A DNA stretch of 64,000 bases from Latrodectus hesperus (taxonomy: Eukaryota; Arthropoda; Arachnida; Araneae; Theridiidae): contig CM075860.1 in assembly GCA_037975125.1 (NCBI GenBank), positions 27,779,237 through 27,843,236 on the forward strand, read 5' to 3'. The notes under the pieces were generated by a model. The model worked only from the letters and a program-made list of their open reading frames with translations. It had not been told where the DNA came from and ran no database searches. Made by a program: the position numbers and the translations under genes. This document shows, piece after piece, positions 41,060 to 53,239 of the stretch; position 1 is the first letter of the stretch; each line of letters opens with the position of its first letter.

Positions 41060-43020
41060 TGCCATTTTTTGATGTTTTAATATTCAATAATATTTGTTTT
41101 AATTCACAAATTGTCGCAATATACAATATGGCAAGAAAAGTTCATTTTTATAAACCAAAGAATGCATTAGAAATACTAAATTAATTTTTTGTGAATTAAT
41201 TTTTTGCAGTCAATTATAAGAATTTCATTATTATAAATGTACTATAAAATTTATATTGTTTTTATTTTGCAGAATTCTATCAATCTGTTTTTAGTGTTTC
41301 TAATTAAAGGAAAACACACAGCAAAGGGAAAATAAAATAAATATATTTTCAATTTAGTTGAAAGACACAAATGTACTTTAGTTTATCGATTTTTTCTGTA
41401 TTTTAGTTAAAAGTATTTTATTTTTAAAAAGCATTCAAGTATTTATCAATTGTTTTAGATGAAATATTTTTAAGATTTATGTTAAGAAATTTAATTTAAG
41501 AACTTTTTGAAGATTTTCGTTTAATAAAAAGGATTAAAACAAGAAATTTTTAGATGAAAAATTTTAGTAATATTATAAATATTACAAAAAATAAATAAAT
41601 AAATAAAAATAAAGTGAATTCGAAAGAATGAATACTATATTTTGTAATATATAAATCAAAAATAAAACTGTAAAATATTACGCTTTATAATTAATTAATA
41701 AAAATCAAGTTCGAATGATCACGTGAAAATGAAAAACAGCATAAAAACTGAAAATTTAAAATTTCATTGGGAAATTAAAATTTTAATTAAATTTCCATTT
41801 AAATTTCACTTTAAAATTCCTAGTAATAAATTAGAAATACAAGTAAATAATAATATATATACATAGAAAAAATAGTTAATTATAAATACTAGCGTTGGGG
41901 TTACATATTTAATAATAAAATATTTAATATAGTGAAAAATTCTATAGAATAAAAAGAAAAGTATTAAAATATCACTAAAAAAGTCATACAAGAAAAGTCA
42001 TACTTTTAATCAAATTTTAAATAAACAAGCAATAAAATATAATTAAAATGAAAACATAAATAGAAATATAAAATGTTAAAATATATTAGATATGAATAAC
42101 AAAATAAAATGTGAATAACAGCTTGTGAAATTAAAAAGCTAATTTGAACCCAAGTTTTGAAAATAAATTAAAATTTCTTATGTAATTATTGTATAAAAAT
42201 AGGATCTCATATTGAAAATGATAATAGTCAAATTGTATTTAAATTAATGTAAAGACTAATTATTAGAAAAAGTATGTAAGGCGTAATTAATCAAGAAATA
42301 TATAAGGAACAACGAAGAAATACGTATAAAAATCAAGAGGTAATATCAATAGGAATAAAAGAAGAGAATGTGGCAATAAACAACAGTCTGAAAGAATTCT
42401 CATTCAAAAGATTACAAGCAATTCACTTGAATTACTTTTAAAGGAATTCAAGTAAGAAATACGAAGTGTGTTCGAAATTACGCAGTTACGCAAATAATAG
42501 AATTGTTAAAATTAAATGTAGCAGAAATTCTCTGAGACATTATGTCGTCAATAACTTAGAATCCAAGGCAGCCAAAGAGAAAGGAAGAAAAAATCAAAAA
42601 AATTCTACAAAAACGAAATACAGCCAAAAGGATTACATGACATTTGTATCATAATCTTACTTTGAACGCTACAAAATTGCATTTTTATTCTGATGAAGAT
42701 AATAAGAAATATTTGAATTAGTATCAAGTATAAAAAGTATTTCATTCGATAATCAGGCAGTAATATTACATTTTATTAACTTAAAGGCTGTTAACACAAA
42801 TAATAAACTTCTGTTGAGCATATCTTGGATTGTTAGACCTCTTCTTCAAAAATGCTAAACTTTTTGTGCTAAACTTTTTAAAATCAACGATCTTATGAAT
42901 CTTGTTTGACATTGTCAGACTCATGAGAAGACATCAAATTATTTACTTTAACTAAAGAAGTATATTGCTTATATGTTTTATATAAAATAATGCAATATTA
43001 TGTATGATGAAAAAATTGCT
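41060..43020. other. AT-rich non-coding DNA
   Basis: Contains a short (AAAT)n at about 41590-41610. The frame 42466-42654 (lysine-rich) is unrecognised. Confidence 0.5.
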
Positions 43021-43029
43021 ACAAAATCA

Positions 43030-43475
43030 ATTAAATCAGATGTCGTATCTTTGTCGTGAGGTTGCGAGGCCAGGTTCGTTTGAATTCTCATACACGTGAC
43101 AGGAAAATAGTGACTTTTTGAATTCCGACCAACTGAGTATTAGTCGTTTTAGCAAATAGCTTCCGGGACACGTAAAATATGGTATAGTCGCTATGTCCTC
43201 AGTGTGAAATAATATCTCTGGAGGAGGCAAGCAAAGTCTGAATGCCTTCTGCTTGGTCCCTTCTTAATTACGAAGACCTACTTCCTGAGCCAATGGCACA
43301 CCCACTGAATGCCTAAGTGTCATTCGTTCCACCCTGTACAGTGCTGAAAGGTAATAATTGTAATTCTGGGTCATTATATAAAAATAACATAATTCTTGTG
43401 GCGCAAATTTACGTAAAATGTTTCGTTTTACGACTAATTTATTTCTAGCTATCTCAATGTGATTCAACATCAGAA
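43030..43475. other. Unrecognised segment of balanced composition
   Basis: Two minus open frames (43036-43230 and 43264-43470) occur in a GC-richer patch. They give sequences such as EILFHTEDIATIPYFTCPGS and RVERMTLRHSVGVPLAQEVG that I do not recognise. No start context, splice signal or partner is evident. Confidence 0.3.
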
Positions 43476-43479
43476 AAAT

Positions 43480-43765
43480 TTCTATTAAAATTAAATTTTA
43501 TAATCCTAGAATTTTCGTCATCGCTAAGTGCTTTCCAGCAATTTATTTTAGTAAACAATCCTCATTTTTGTTTTAGTTATTTTACAAGTAATTAAAATAT
43601 AAACTTTATTTTGATTTTCTGAAGAAAATGTTTTCAAGCTGTGTGATTATTATTTCTTTTCCTGATTGTTCTTAATTCAATATTTTCTTTTTTTTATATT
43701 TTTTTGAATAATTGTACTTATGTATGCTTCTTTTGGTTATAAATCTTAATATTAATTTAAATCAT
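43480..43765. other. AT-rich non-coding DNA
   Basis: Nothing recognised. Confidence 0.5.
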
Positions 43766-43769
43766 ATTT

Positions 43770-43877
<108 letters not shown>

Positions 43878-43879
43878 TT

Positions 43880-44400
43880 ATCTGAAAAATCAATATAATT
43901 AATATTTGTTTACAACTGTTTTTTTTTCCTTTTTCATAAGTTAATTTGAATTTGATTTTACTGTTCTTTTCCTTAATTTACATTAATGTTTCCTACCTTT
44001 AAGCCAATTTTCATTAGGAATCAATGTTAATTTGTTTATTAAAATTCGGAACTGTGTAACTCTTACGTGATTTTTTAATACTCATCTCTGCTCAAATATT
44101 ATAATAATAAAAATAAACAAAACATTTTACATTCACTAAAAAATTAGAAATTTGAATTTATTGCTCAAAATTTGTGTTATCTTTTAAGCATTTACTTTCA
44201 AATGTTTTGACTTCTGTATTCTTTTCTTCTAATTATAAATCGTAATATTTCACAATTTTCATTATTAATCGACATTAATTTATTTATGTAGGCATTTATA
44301 GTAATCTCCTAAAGAAATGGGTATTATTATGAACGATAATATAAACTTGGAAACATTTTTTGTCACCTATGAAATTATGCAAGCTGAATTATATAACATC
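43880..44400. other. AT-rich non-coding DNA
   Basis: Nothing recognised before the SINE fragment. Confidence 0.5.
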
Positions 44401-44407
44401 TACCTCA

Positions 44408-44462
44408 ATACTCTGGTCTTCAGCTTAACAGATCGTGAATTTGATTCTCATGTTTTATAATA
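44408..44462 (+). mobile_element. SINE fragment
   Basis: Aligns with the better-preserved SINE at 47.3 kb: CTCTGGTCTTCAGCTTAACA here versus CTCTGACCTTCGGTTCAACA there. Both are followed by a box-B region and CTCATGTTT. Box A is not recognisable in this copy. Confidence 0.55.
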
Positions 44463-44534
44463 AATGATCTTGTAACAGAAGGTGTCCTACTTACCATACA
44501 GCAATGGGTTTTATACCTGACAAAATAGGAAGTA

Positions 44535-44890
44535 ATCATACAAAGGGAGCGTAAGTACTTTAAAACTCATAGGTCCAATATCCTTTCACTTGTAGGGAGT
44601 TCCTTGGAGGGAAGGATCCTAGATCTCGAGTGTCGACCATGTCTTTTGACCAAAATTATCCCAGAAAGTATCGTTAACACTTAAAAATCCATAGGTCCAA
44701 TATCCTTGCACTTGTAGGGAGTAGGAAGAGCAGGGTCCCTGATCTCAAATGTCGACACTGTTATTTGACCAAATTATCGGACAAAGAGAGCGTAAGTACT
44801 TAAAATTCCATAGGTGCAATATCCTTTCACTTGTCGAGAGTAATTTGGATTTTGGACCTCAAGTGTAGACTATGTCATTTGACCATGTTG
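44535..44890 (+). repeat. Minisatellite, about 120-bp unit, three copies
   Basis: CATAGGTCCAATATCCTT (or a close variant) recurs at 44568, 44690 and 44809, giving periods of 122 and 119. Each copy also holds an AGAGCGTAAGTACTTA-like start, CACTTGTAGGGAGT and a late GTCGAC...TTTGACCA block. The copies are moderately diverged, with small indels. No reading frame runs through. Confidence 0.85.
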
Positions 44891-44894
44891 AAAA

Positions 44895-46891
<1,997 letters not shown>

Positions 46892-47189
46892 TAACGAAAT
46901 AATCATAAAGATTTTTATTAAAACAATTACCATTATTTCGAAATAAAATAGTTCATCCCTAAACTACGTCAGAAGCATTCTCCCGTTATATTTTTTATAT
47001 GTAACACATTATATATAAACACATGCGTAATATTACATTTTATTATAAGTATATAAATGCCTTTTAAACTGTTCACTCTTGGATAAACTGCTCAGAAACA
47101 TATTCTTATTTACTTTAAAATTAAGTTTAAATTCTTGCAAAATGTTTCAGTTTTCCTACGTGGTTAGGCATGACTAATGAATTCTTTAT

Positions 47190-47262
47190 TTTAAATCATG
47201 ATCAAGTGACGAGGTTTACATTTGAATCAGCAGCCTTCTATTAATGCCACATCAATGGGAAA
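47190..47262 (-). mobile_element. SINE body fragment, minus orientation
   Basis: ATCAAGTGACGAGGTTTACA, then GCCACATCAATGGGA, align with the same blocks of the SINE copies at 2.3 kb and 17.8 kb. It abuts a second SINE in the opposite orientation. Confidence 0.55.
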
Positions 47263-47418
47263 AGGTGATATGACAGCCGAATGATTAAAGCTCTGACCTT
47301 CGGTTCAACAGTTCGAATCCCACCTTTGACTCTCATGTTTGTAGTTTTAACCCTTTAAACTGTAGATCCCAGTCCAACTAGCCCTCGTGTGCAAAAAAAA
47401 AAAAAAAAAAAAAAAAAA
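47263..47418 (+). mobile_element. tRNA-derived SINE with poly-A tail
   Basis: The head carries a box-A-like GACAGCCGAATGATTAAAG and a box B CAGTTCGAATCCCACC at normal spacing. A body with CCCTCGTGTGC and a 26-base A run (47393-47418) follow. These are the parts of a retroposed, RNA polymerase III-transcribed SINE with a Ser/Leu-tRNA-like head. It is not a tRNA gene, because the 3' acceptor half does not pair with the 5' end. Confidence 0.75.
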
Positions 47419-47419
47419 G

Positions 47420-48690
47420 AATATTGAGTGATAATCAAACCAAATCTCATCAATGGGGAAATATTGAGTAGAGCTAAATTTTTATATTAAAAGGTATAGC
47501 AAGACGATATTTGGCTGGATCTCAGCCTCAACGATTTTCAGGATATACTTAAATTAACCCTCCGAGAAATTTAATTAAAATATAACTGCATTTTAAATTG
47601 AAATTAATATTTAATTTTAAATATCTACACACTATGGTAACCATTAAAAGACATTAATTTCATGCATCATTTCAGGAGAAAAATGGAAGTAATTTTTAGT
47701 CATTATTTTTCCCACTTAAGCATGTTTATGTAAATAGCGTTCACACAGAAGTTTTATCTCAGGGTTAGATACATGCTGTTGCACAACAAAAACACACAAG
47801 TTTTATCATAAAAAATGCTGTTTCGTATAAGAACGCAAAATAACTCTTAATATAAAATTAAATTTGCTTTGGGTTGTATTTATCTACGAATACTTTTCTA
47901 GGCAGTACCTAATTCAACCAGAGCCTAAAGTTGAAAGGAATTCCATGCTATAAAAATATTTTCGATTTAAGTTGAAAATAATTCATAACTGTTGGAATTG
48001 AAGATCAAAGAGCAAATCCTTCAGCTGAAAAATTTTGGAAAATTGTAATAAAAGTACAAAATATAAGATTTAGACGATTTTGCATTTGCTTTAAGCATTT
48101 TTCCTCATAAAATATCTTTTTTTTGTTAGAAAGTAATTTTGAAAAATATTAAATTTTCTTATCTATGCTTTAATATTTTTCAAAATTGTTTTCAAATCAA
48201 ATTTCGTTGAGAACACAAATTGAAACTAGTTACTGAATGAAACTTGTTTCAATTTGTAAGAAAAATAGCTTCATTTTATTCGAAAATTTCTTAAATTTCT
48301 AAATAAAGTTTTAAAATAATATTGCTTGTAAGGCCTAAAATAAATTCTTCCAGAAAACAGAAGAAAATTCTGATAAAAGAAATAGATTGATTCTAAGCAA
48401 TGAAAAAACTATATAACACAGCCTATAATAATTTTGCTGCAAATTTTAACTGAAAGAAATGCATTTCAGTCAATATTATTTCCATGAAAAACAGTATTTC
48501 TTTTTTATTCGACAGTATTTCCCAATTATGTAAGAAAGAGATTTTCAAATTATCTGTAATTATAGCTGGCAAATTCAAAACGAGGACAAATCGCGCCCTT
48601 TAATGTGTGTTGAAAATAAATTATAGCTCCTTTCAAATGCTTATCTTTTTTTTTTTTTTTTTGAAAAATATAAAATTTTAATGTTTCTTG
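47420..48690. other. AT-rich non-coding DNA
   Basis: A T-rich run lies at about 48645-48662. Nothing else is recognised. Confidence 0.5.
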
Positions 48691-48700
48691 AATAGACATG

Positions 48701-48752
48701 TACGAGCTTTACATGTACATACATGATACGACGAGCATGTACATACATGAAT
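48701..48752. repeat. Short tandem duplication
   Basis: Two adjacent copies of a unit ending CATGTACATACATGA, spaced about 27 bases apart. Confidence 0.6.
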
Positions 48753-48875
48753 ATACATACCGATAAAGAGTATATATACATTCATATTCATTTATCATTT
48801 TAAAAATTAGTTATCAAAAAAATTTCAATAATATGTCACATACATACACGTGTGTGTGTATACATACAGAGTGAT

Positions 48876-48955
48876 TATACTATAATGTACTATAATGTGT
48901 GATTAGTAATAGTACTATAATGTGATTAGTGATAATACTATAATGTGATTACCTA
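48876..48955. repeat. Short tandem repeat, about 24-bp unit
   Basis: ACTATAATGTGTGATTAG-like words recur about three times, preceded by a partial copy. Confidence 0.7.
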
Positions 48956-49274
48956 TAGTTAAATTTAATAAACAGTTAAAAAAACTCGTGGCTATGAAGA
49001 AAAAATATTTTTACAGTAATGCGTGATCATCCTTTTTTATACATTAACACTTTGTAGTTGCTTTTAAGAAATAAGGACGTCTACTTATTTTTGTATAATT
49101 TTTGACCGTTGGAGCTCGCGCGAGTTTGTATTATATTTTTCTTAATATACCACTGACAAGAATTGTATTGGAATGCAAATGGAAGGAGTCTCAATTTATC
49201 AGCATTTAATAACTTCATTACAAAAGGTTGCTTTCAATAATTTTACACCTCATTTGATTTATGTTTATCTAACT

Positions 49275-49562
49275 CAGTGTGATTCTCAATCTTTTCTTTT
49301 GTGTACACTTTAAACGATTGAAAAATTTGGCGGCACACAAACTAAGTCCAAAAAGTTGTTTACTTACCTATAAAACGCTGTGTAAAATAGTTTATGATAA
49401 TAATTTTGATTGTAAAATAATACAATATAATATGTACTATAAAAACAATAATACATTTATTACTTTACTAGTTATAAAAAACGCATTATAGTTTTTATTA
49501 TATACATTTCAAAAATTTGACGGCACACAAAAATGCCGTGGCACAGGAGTTGAGAATCAGTG
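49275..49562. mobile_element. hAT-type MITE
   Basis: The left end CAGTGTGATTCTCAATC and the reverse complement of the right end CACTGATTCTCAACTCC are imperfect terminal inverted repeats, resembling the CAGTG-TTCTCAA ends common in hAT elements. GGCGGCACACAAA-type words sit subterminally on both sides. The eight bases outside the ends (ATCTAACT and ATCTCGCC) agree at five positions, compatible with a decayed 8-bp target duplication. At 288 bp with no coding capacity it is non-autonomous. The small frame at 49279-49491 is not a gene. Confidence 0.6.
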
Positions 49563-49564
49563 AT

Positions 49565-51525
49565 CTCGCCAATATACGTGAGACTTCAATACGTGATACG
49601 CGCAACATTTCTTAGTGAAATTCTTAATATAGTTTTATATTGTGCATATTATTATTATTATGTAATGTGCATTTTCCGATGTTAAACTATATATAGTTTA
49701 ATATTTTAAATTAAAACTTTAGTAGAAGTGACTTTTCAACTTTGGGATTTTGTATATTTCGGTATATGGTATAGGAAAAAAACTAATATAGAAGTTTTTT
49801 CTTTCAATTTTTTCACTGTCTTAATTCAATATTTATGTTTTTAGCTCATAACTAGATTAAAACCTAAAATTTGTTTTTGAAACTGCATGTTTTTTATGTT
49901 AAGCTGTAGAATTTATTTAAGCCGTGAATAATAAGCTTTCGCGTTTGAAACAAGACTCTTTAGTCAAAAGCGATTCTTATAATGCCTTAAATTTCTGTTT
50001 ACTTCCGTGTGTTGCATCGAAAAAAGATTTAGTAGGCTTTATTCAGAGGAAAAAACACTCCAAAAAACATGATTCTTGAAATTTGAACATGTTTTCCTCT
50101 TATAAAATCTAAATTATGAAGGCAAGGGATAAGATAGGGACCAATTATAAATTCTTTAAACCGTAATTAAAATCATTTAAATGGAAAGAGCGAAGTAGGT
50201 ATATATATTTAGTTAGTTAAAAAATAAATTTCAAAACTTTCTTTCTCGGCTTTAATAAATTTTCCTATAATATTCTTAATTACTATTCAGTTCCAATAGA
50301 ATATTTTTCGTAGGGTAAATGAAAGTTTTCTCACAATTAATTTGAAAATATTATTATCTTCTCAAATTTAATGGTCTAGAAAACAAATATTGCATATTTT
50401 ATAAAAGAACTCCAAAAACTTTTTTATTATCAGTTTAAACCATAAAGCATCAAATAATTATGCATTCTTTTGTAGAAAAATATATCTGAAATTCATGCAT
50501 AATGAACTCTTAAACTTCAGTACATGTAAACTATTAAAATCTTTAAACATAACTATTTGCAAAAGAAATTCCAAACTAAAAACTTTTTAAAGAAATTTTA
50601 ATTTAAAATTAGCACTTTTAATTTCCATATAATTCCATTAAAAATATTTTTTCTAAAATACCTAAATTATGTTTTATTACTTGTCATTGCAGTTCATATG
50701 TGAATAAAATTGTCGCAATAATTTTCTTCTTTGGCTTGAACATTGTTTTTGTCAATATTAATAATCTTACAAATAATAGTGAACCTTCATTAACTTTACC
50801 TCTTCAAAAATAATTGATAATATTTCTTTGGTTTACCAGATTTATTTGATGAATATTCCTTATAACATAAATAGTTTGATATTTTATCACTTCTTTTTTA
50901 TGAATATAAATCTTCACTTAACTCTGATTTAGAAATTTGGAAAAATTTAACAACTATATTCATTTAAAATAATTATATTTTTAATTTTGAAAATATTTTC
51001 TTCTTATTAATATTATTTTTCAAGTTTTACAACTTTGACATTATCATGGCAGCTTATTTCTTCATTATTACTAAAAAAATCTTATACCTTTTGAATGTTA
51101 TCAGTACTCATATATATAAATTATTTTATATTTTTTAAATGTTAAATAAATTTTTAAAACTATTTACTCGAAAAAGTAAAATATAAGTGAAATAAGTAAC
51201 AATAATTTAAAATCTGCATTTTTATATCCTTATTAATGTTAAATTATATGGTAATAATATTTATGATGAAATCACTGAGTATAATTTTATTGTTAATATA
51301 TTAATAATTTTATTTCTACTATCACAGTTAAAATTTATAAGAATATTATCATATTGAACAAACTAGAATTTAAAACAACGTATCACTCTAATATAAATGT
51401 AGAATGACTAACAGATCACAGCAAATTTACTGCAAAATCAGATTATTCCAGCATATCTCAAACAATATGATTTCTTTATTGCAAAAAGATTTATCTTTAA
51501 CTTCAAAATGAGCATCAGATGTTGC
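49565..51525. other. AT-rich non-coding DNA
   Basis: Nothing recognised on either strand. Confidence 0.5.
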
Positions 51526-51531
51526 AATCAA

Positions 51532-51715
51532 TTCTTCATTTGGCCAAATATCTTTCCCATGCACATATTCTTTTTAAGTACATTCTTTCTTCATCCTTAT
51601 TTCTTTTCTTCATTTGGCCAAATATCTTTTCCAAGTACATTTTTTCCCAATTACATTTTTTTTCTTTTCCAAGTACCAAAATGAAGGTTCTTTTCCAAGT
51701 ACATTCATTTTCTAT
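51532..51715 (+). repeat. Degenerate tandem repeat, about 76-bp unit
   Basis: TTCATTTGGCCAAATATCTT recurs at 51535 and 51610, each followed by CCAAGTACATT-like words. Further partial words appear at about 51667 and 51693. It explains the Ser/Phe-rich open frame here. Confidence 0.75.
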
Positions 51716-51839
51716 AGAAACTACTAATAATCACTAGTAAACACTTCAGGAATCCAATGGGTGGATTAGAGATTCAATGTACATCTCCTACACTGTAGCA
51801 ATTCATATGTGACAGAGCCCTGGTTTAGTGTTTACTTCA

Positions 51840-52570
51840 TTGAAGTCATTTTATTGCAATTACTTTCTTCACTTGCACGAGTAATATTGAGTATTGACGG
51901 TCCTTCTTTTTGAAACAATCGCTGAATAATTCACAATGTTCATTTCAAAATGCTGAGGCTAAAAGCTTGTGTCAGCTTACATCGTTATTTTGATTGCTTT
52001 GAACTGTTTTTGCCAGCTGTTGTCTTCCCTCAGGTGAGTGCCGATTTAGCTGTGGATTAATGTGACGGATACATGTTTCCTCCATTGTCACAAACTACTT
52101 GAAAAAACAAATTTTTGCGGAAAAAGCCTTCAACAACACTTTAAATCCTCAACGCATTGTTATTTTTGATTGACTGTGAGCAAACGTGATACCCTCTTCA
52201 AAAAAGAATACTTTCATGGATAAATATTCGTGCAAATGGCCAACAAAATTCTTTTCTACATGTTTCGAGTGTCAGCTATCTCATGCAACTTCAATTTACA
52301 AGCCTTTGAAATTACTTTTTCAGATATTCTTTGCTTTTTGGAGCAGCTGCCAAATTTGGACGACTAGAGTCATAGGACTTCAGCATCATCCATAATAGTA
52401 CGGCAGTATTTAAAATCAGGAAATCCTTTCTCTATTGTCTCGATAAATGAAGGTCTGAATAAAATTGAAGAAGTCATGACTTTCAGTGGAATGTTATGCA
52501 ATCCATGACTTGTTATTTTTTTAGAAATAAAAGTTTTATTAATACAAAATTTAGATTTTTCCATCGTTTC
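51840..52570 (-). pseudogene. Third mariner transposase remnant
   Basis: On the minus strand, from high to low coordinate, the pieces are GFPDFKYCRTIMDDAE (end of the helix-turn-helix region), SSRPNLAAAPKS, KLHEIADT, VSRLLTVNQK, RLFPQKFVF, TMEETCIRHINPQ, NRHSPEGRQQ, LLASAF and NEHCELF. In that order they trace the first half of a mariner DD34D transposase up to just past the first catalytic block, here MEET where MDET is usual. Multiple frameshifts and stops separate them. The second and third catalytic Asp regions are missing, and I found no TIRs. The subgroup differs from the two other mariners in this window. Confidence 0.7.
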
Positions 52571-52789
52571 AAAAAAAAACTGTAACATTTCTAAAATCAC
52601 TAGATCTATAAGTAAACAATTTATTACAAAATTTCCTTTCCTAAAATTCATACGGTATTGTGAATTGTGACAATGTGCAGGCTTTCTCCTAAACATTTAT
52701 TGAGTAACGAGTTATTCTTAAAATCTAAATAGCATAAAAAAGCAAACTAGCACTTATACGATACTTTTTAAACAATGATATCCTCAGGA

Positions 52790-53232
52790 AGTTTCTTTTT
52801 CAGTGGCAAGAATGGGTGTCTTGCCTCTGGAATCTTATTGAGAAGGTCGGGTTGGTCCCAATCTTCTCAATAAGATTCCTGCAGGCCGCTCTTTTTTTTT
52901 TCAATTGTCTTCCAGTTTTTTACTCTCAGGGTGGTGAAGTCTTTTTCAAGGCAATTCAATCTATTTGAGGTTGGGTTGGCCAGTAGCTCTTGTTCCTGTA
53001 GGTTTGGCAAGAATATTTACAGCGTTTTACGTTCACTGTTCATCCTGATAACATAGCCTACCCATTTAATTCTTTGAATTTTAATAAATTTTGTGATGTC
53101 TGGTTCTCTAAAGGCAAGATAAAATTCTAAATTTGAGCATTTGTGCCACACGCCATCTTCTTTACCTCCAAAAATGGACCTTAATACCCACCGCTTAAAG
53201 ATACCATGAGCATTTACATCTTTTTGAGCCAT
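52790..53232 (-). pseudogene. Non-LTR reverse transcriptase C-terminal remnant
   Basis: A minus frame from 53232 reads RWVLRSIFGGKEDGVWHKC, then LEFYLAFREPDITKFIKIQ and RIKWVGYVIRMNSER. This is the C-terminal tail that follows the RT domain in many arthropod endonuclease/RT elements (the R-L-W-GH-RM pattern). After a shift the wording KPTGTRATGQPNLK and LEKDFTTLRVKNWKTIEKKK continues the same tail (the usual G-RP-RW motif and the Trp/Arg-rich end). A fold-back at 52829-52879 interrupts it near the end. 5' truncated, so a dead-on-arrival type copy. An RTE-like assignment is tentative. Confidence 0.7.
52829..52879. repeat. 23-bp-arm inverted repeat
   Basis: Arms 52829-52851 and 52857-52879 are inverse copies with two mismatches (the outer 17 bases are exact) and a 5-base loop. 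It sits inside the RT tail remnant. On the coding strand, the second arm is an inverted copy of the coding words RNLIEK. Confidence 0.85.
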
Positions 53233-53239
53233 TGTCCTG

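Noticed and set aside
47263..47335. Possible tRNA gene (box A and box B present)
   Set aside because: No closing acceptor stem, and a SINE body plus poly-A tail follow, so it is a retroposed SINE.
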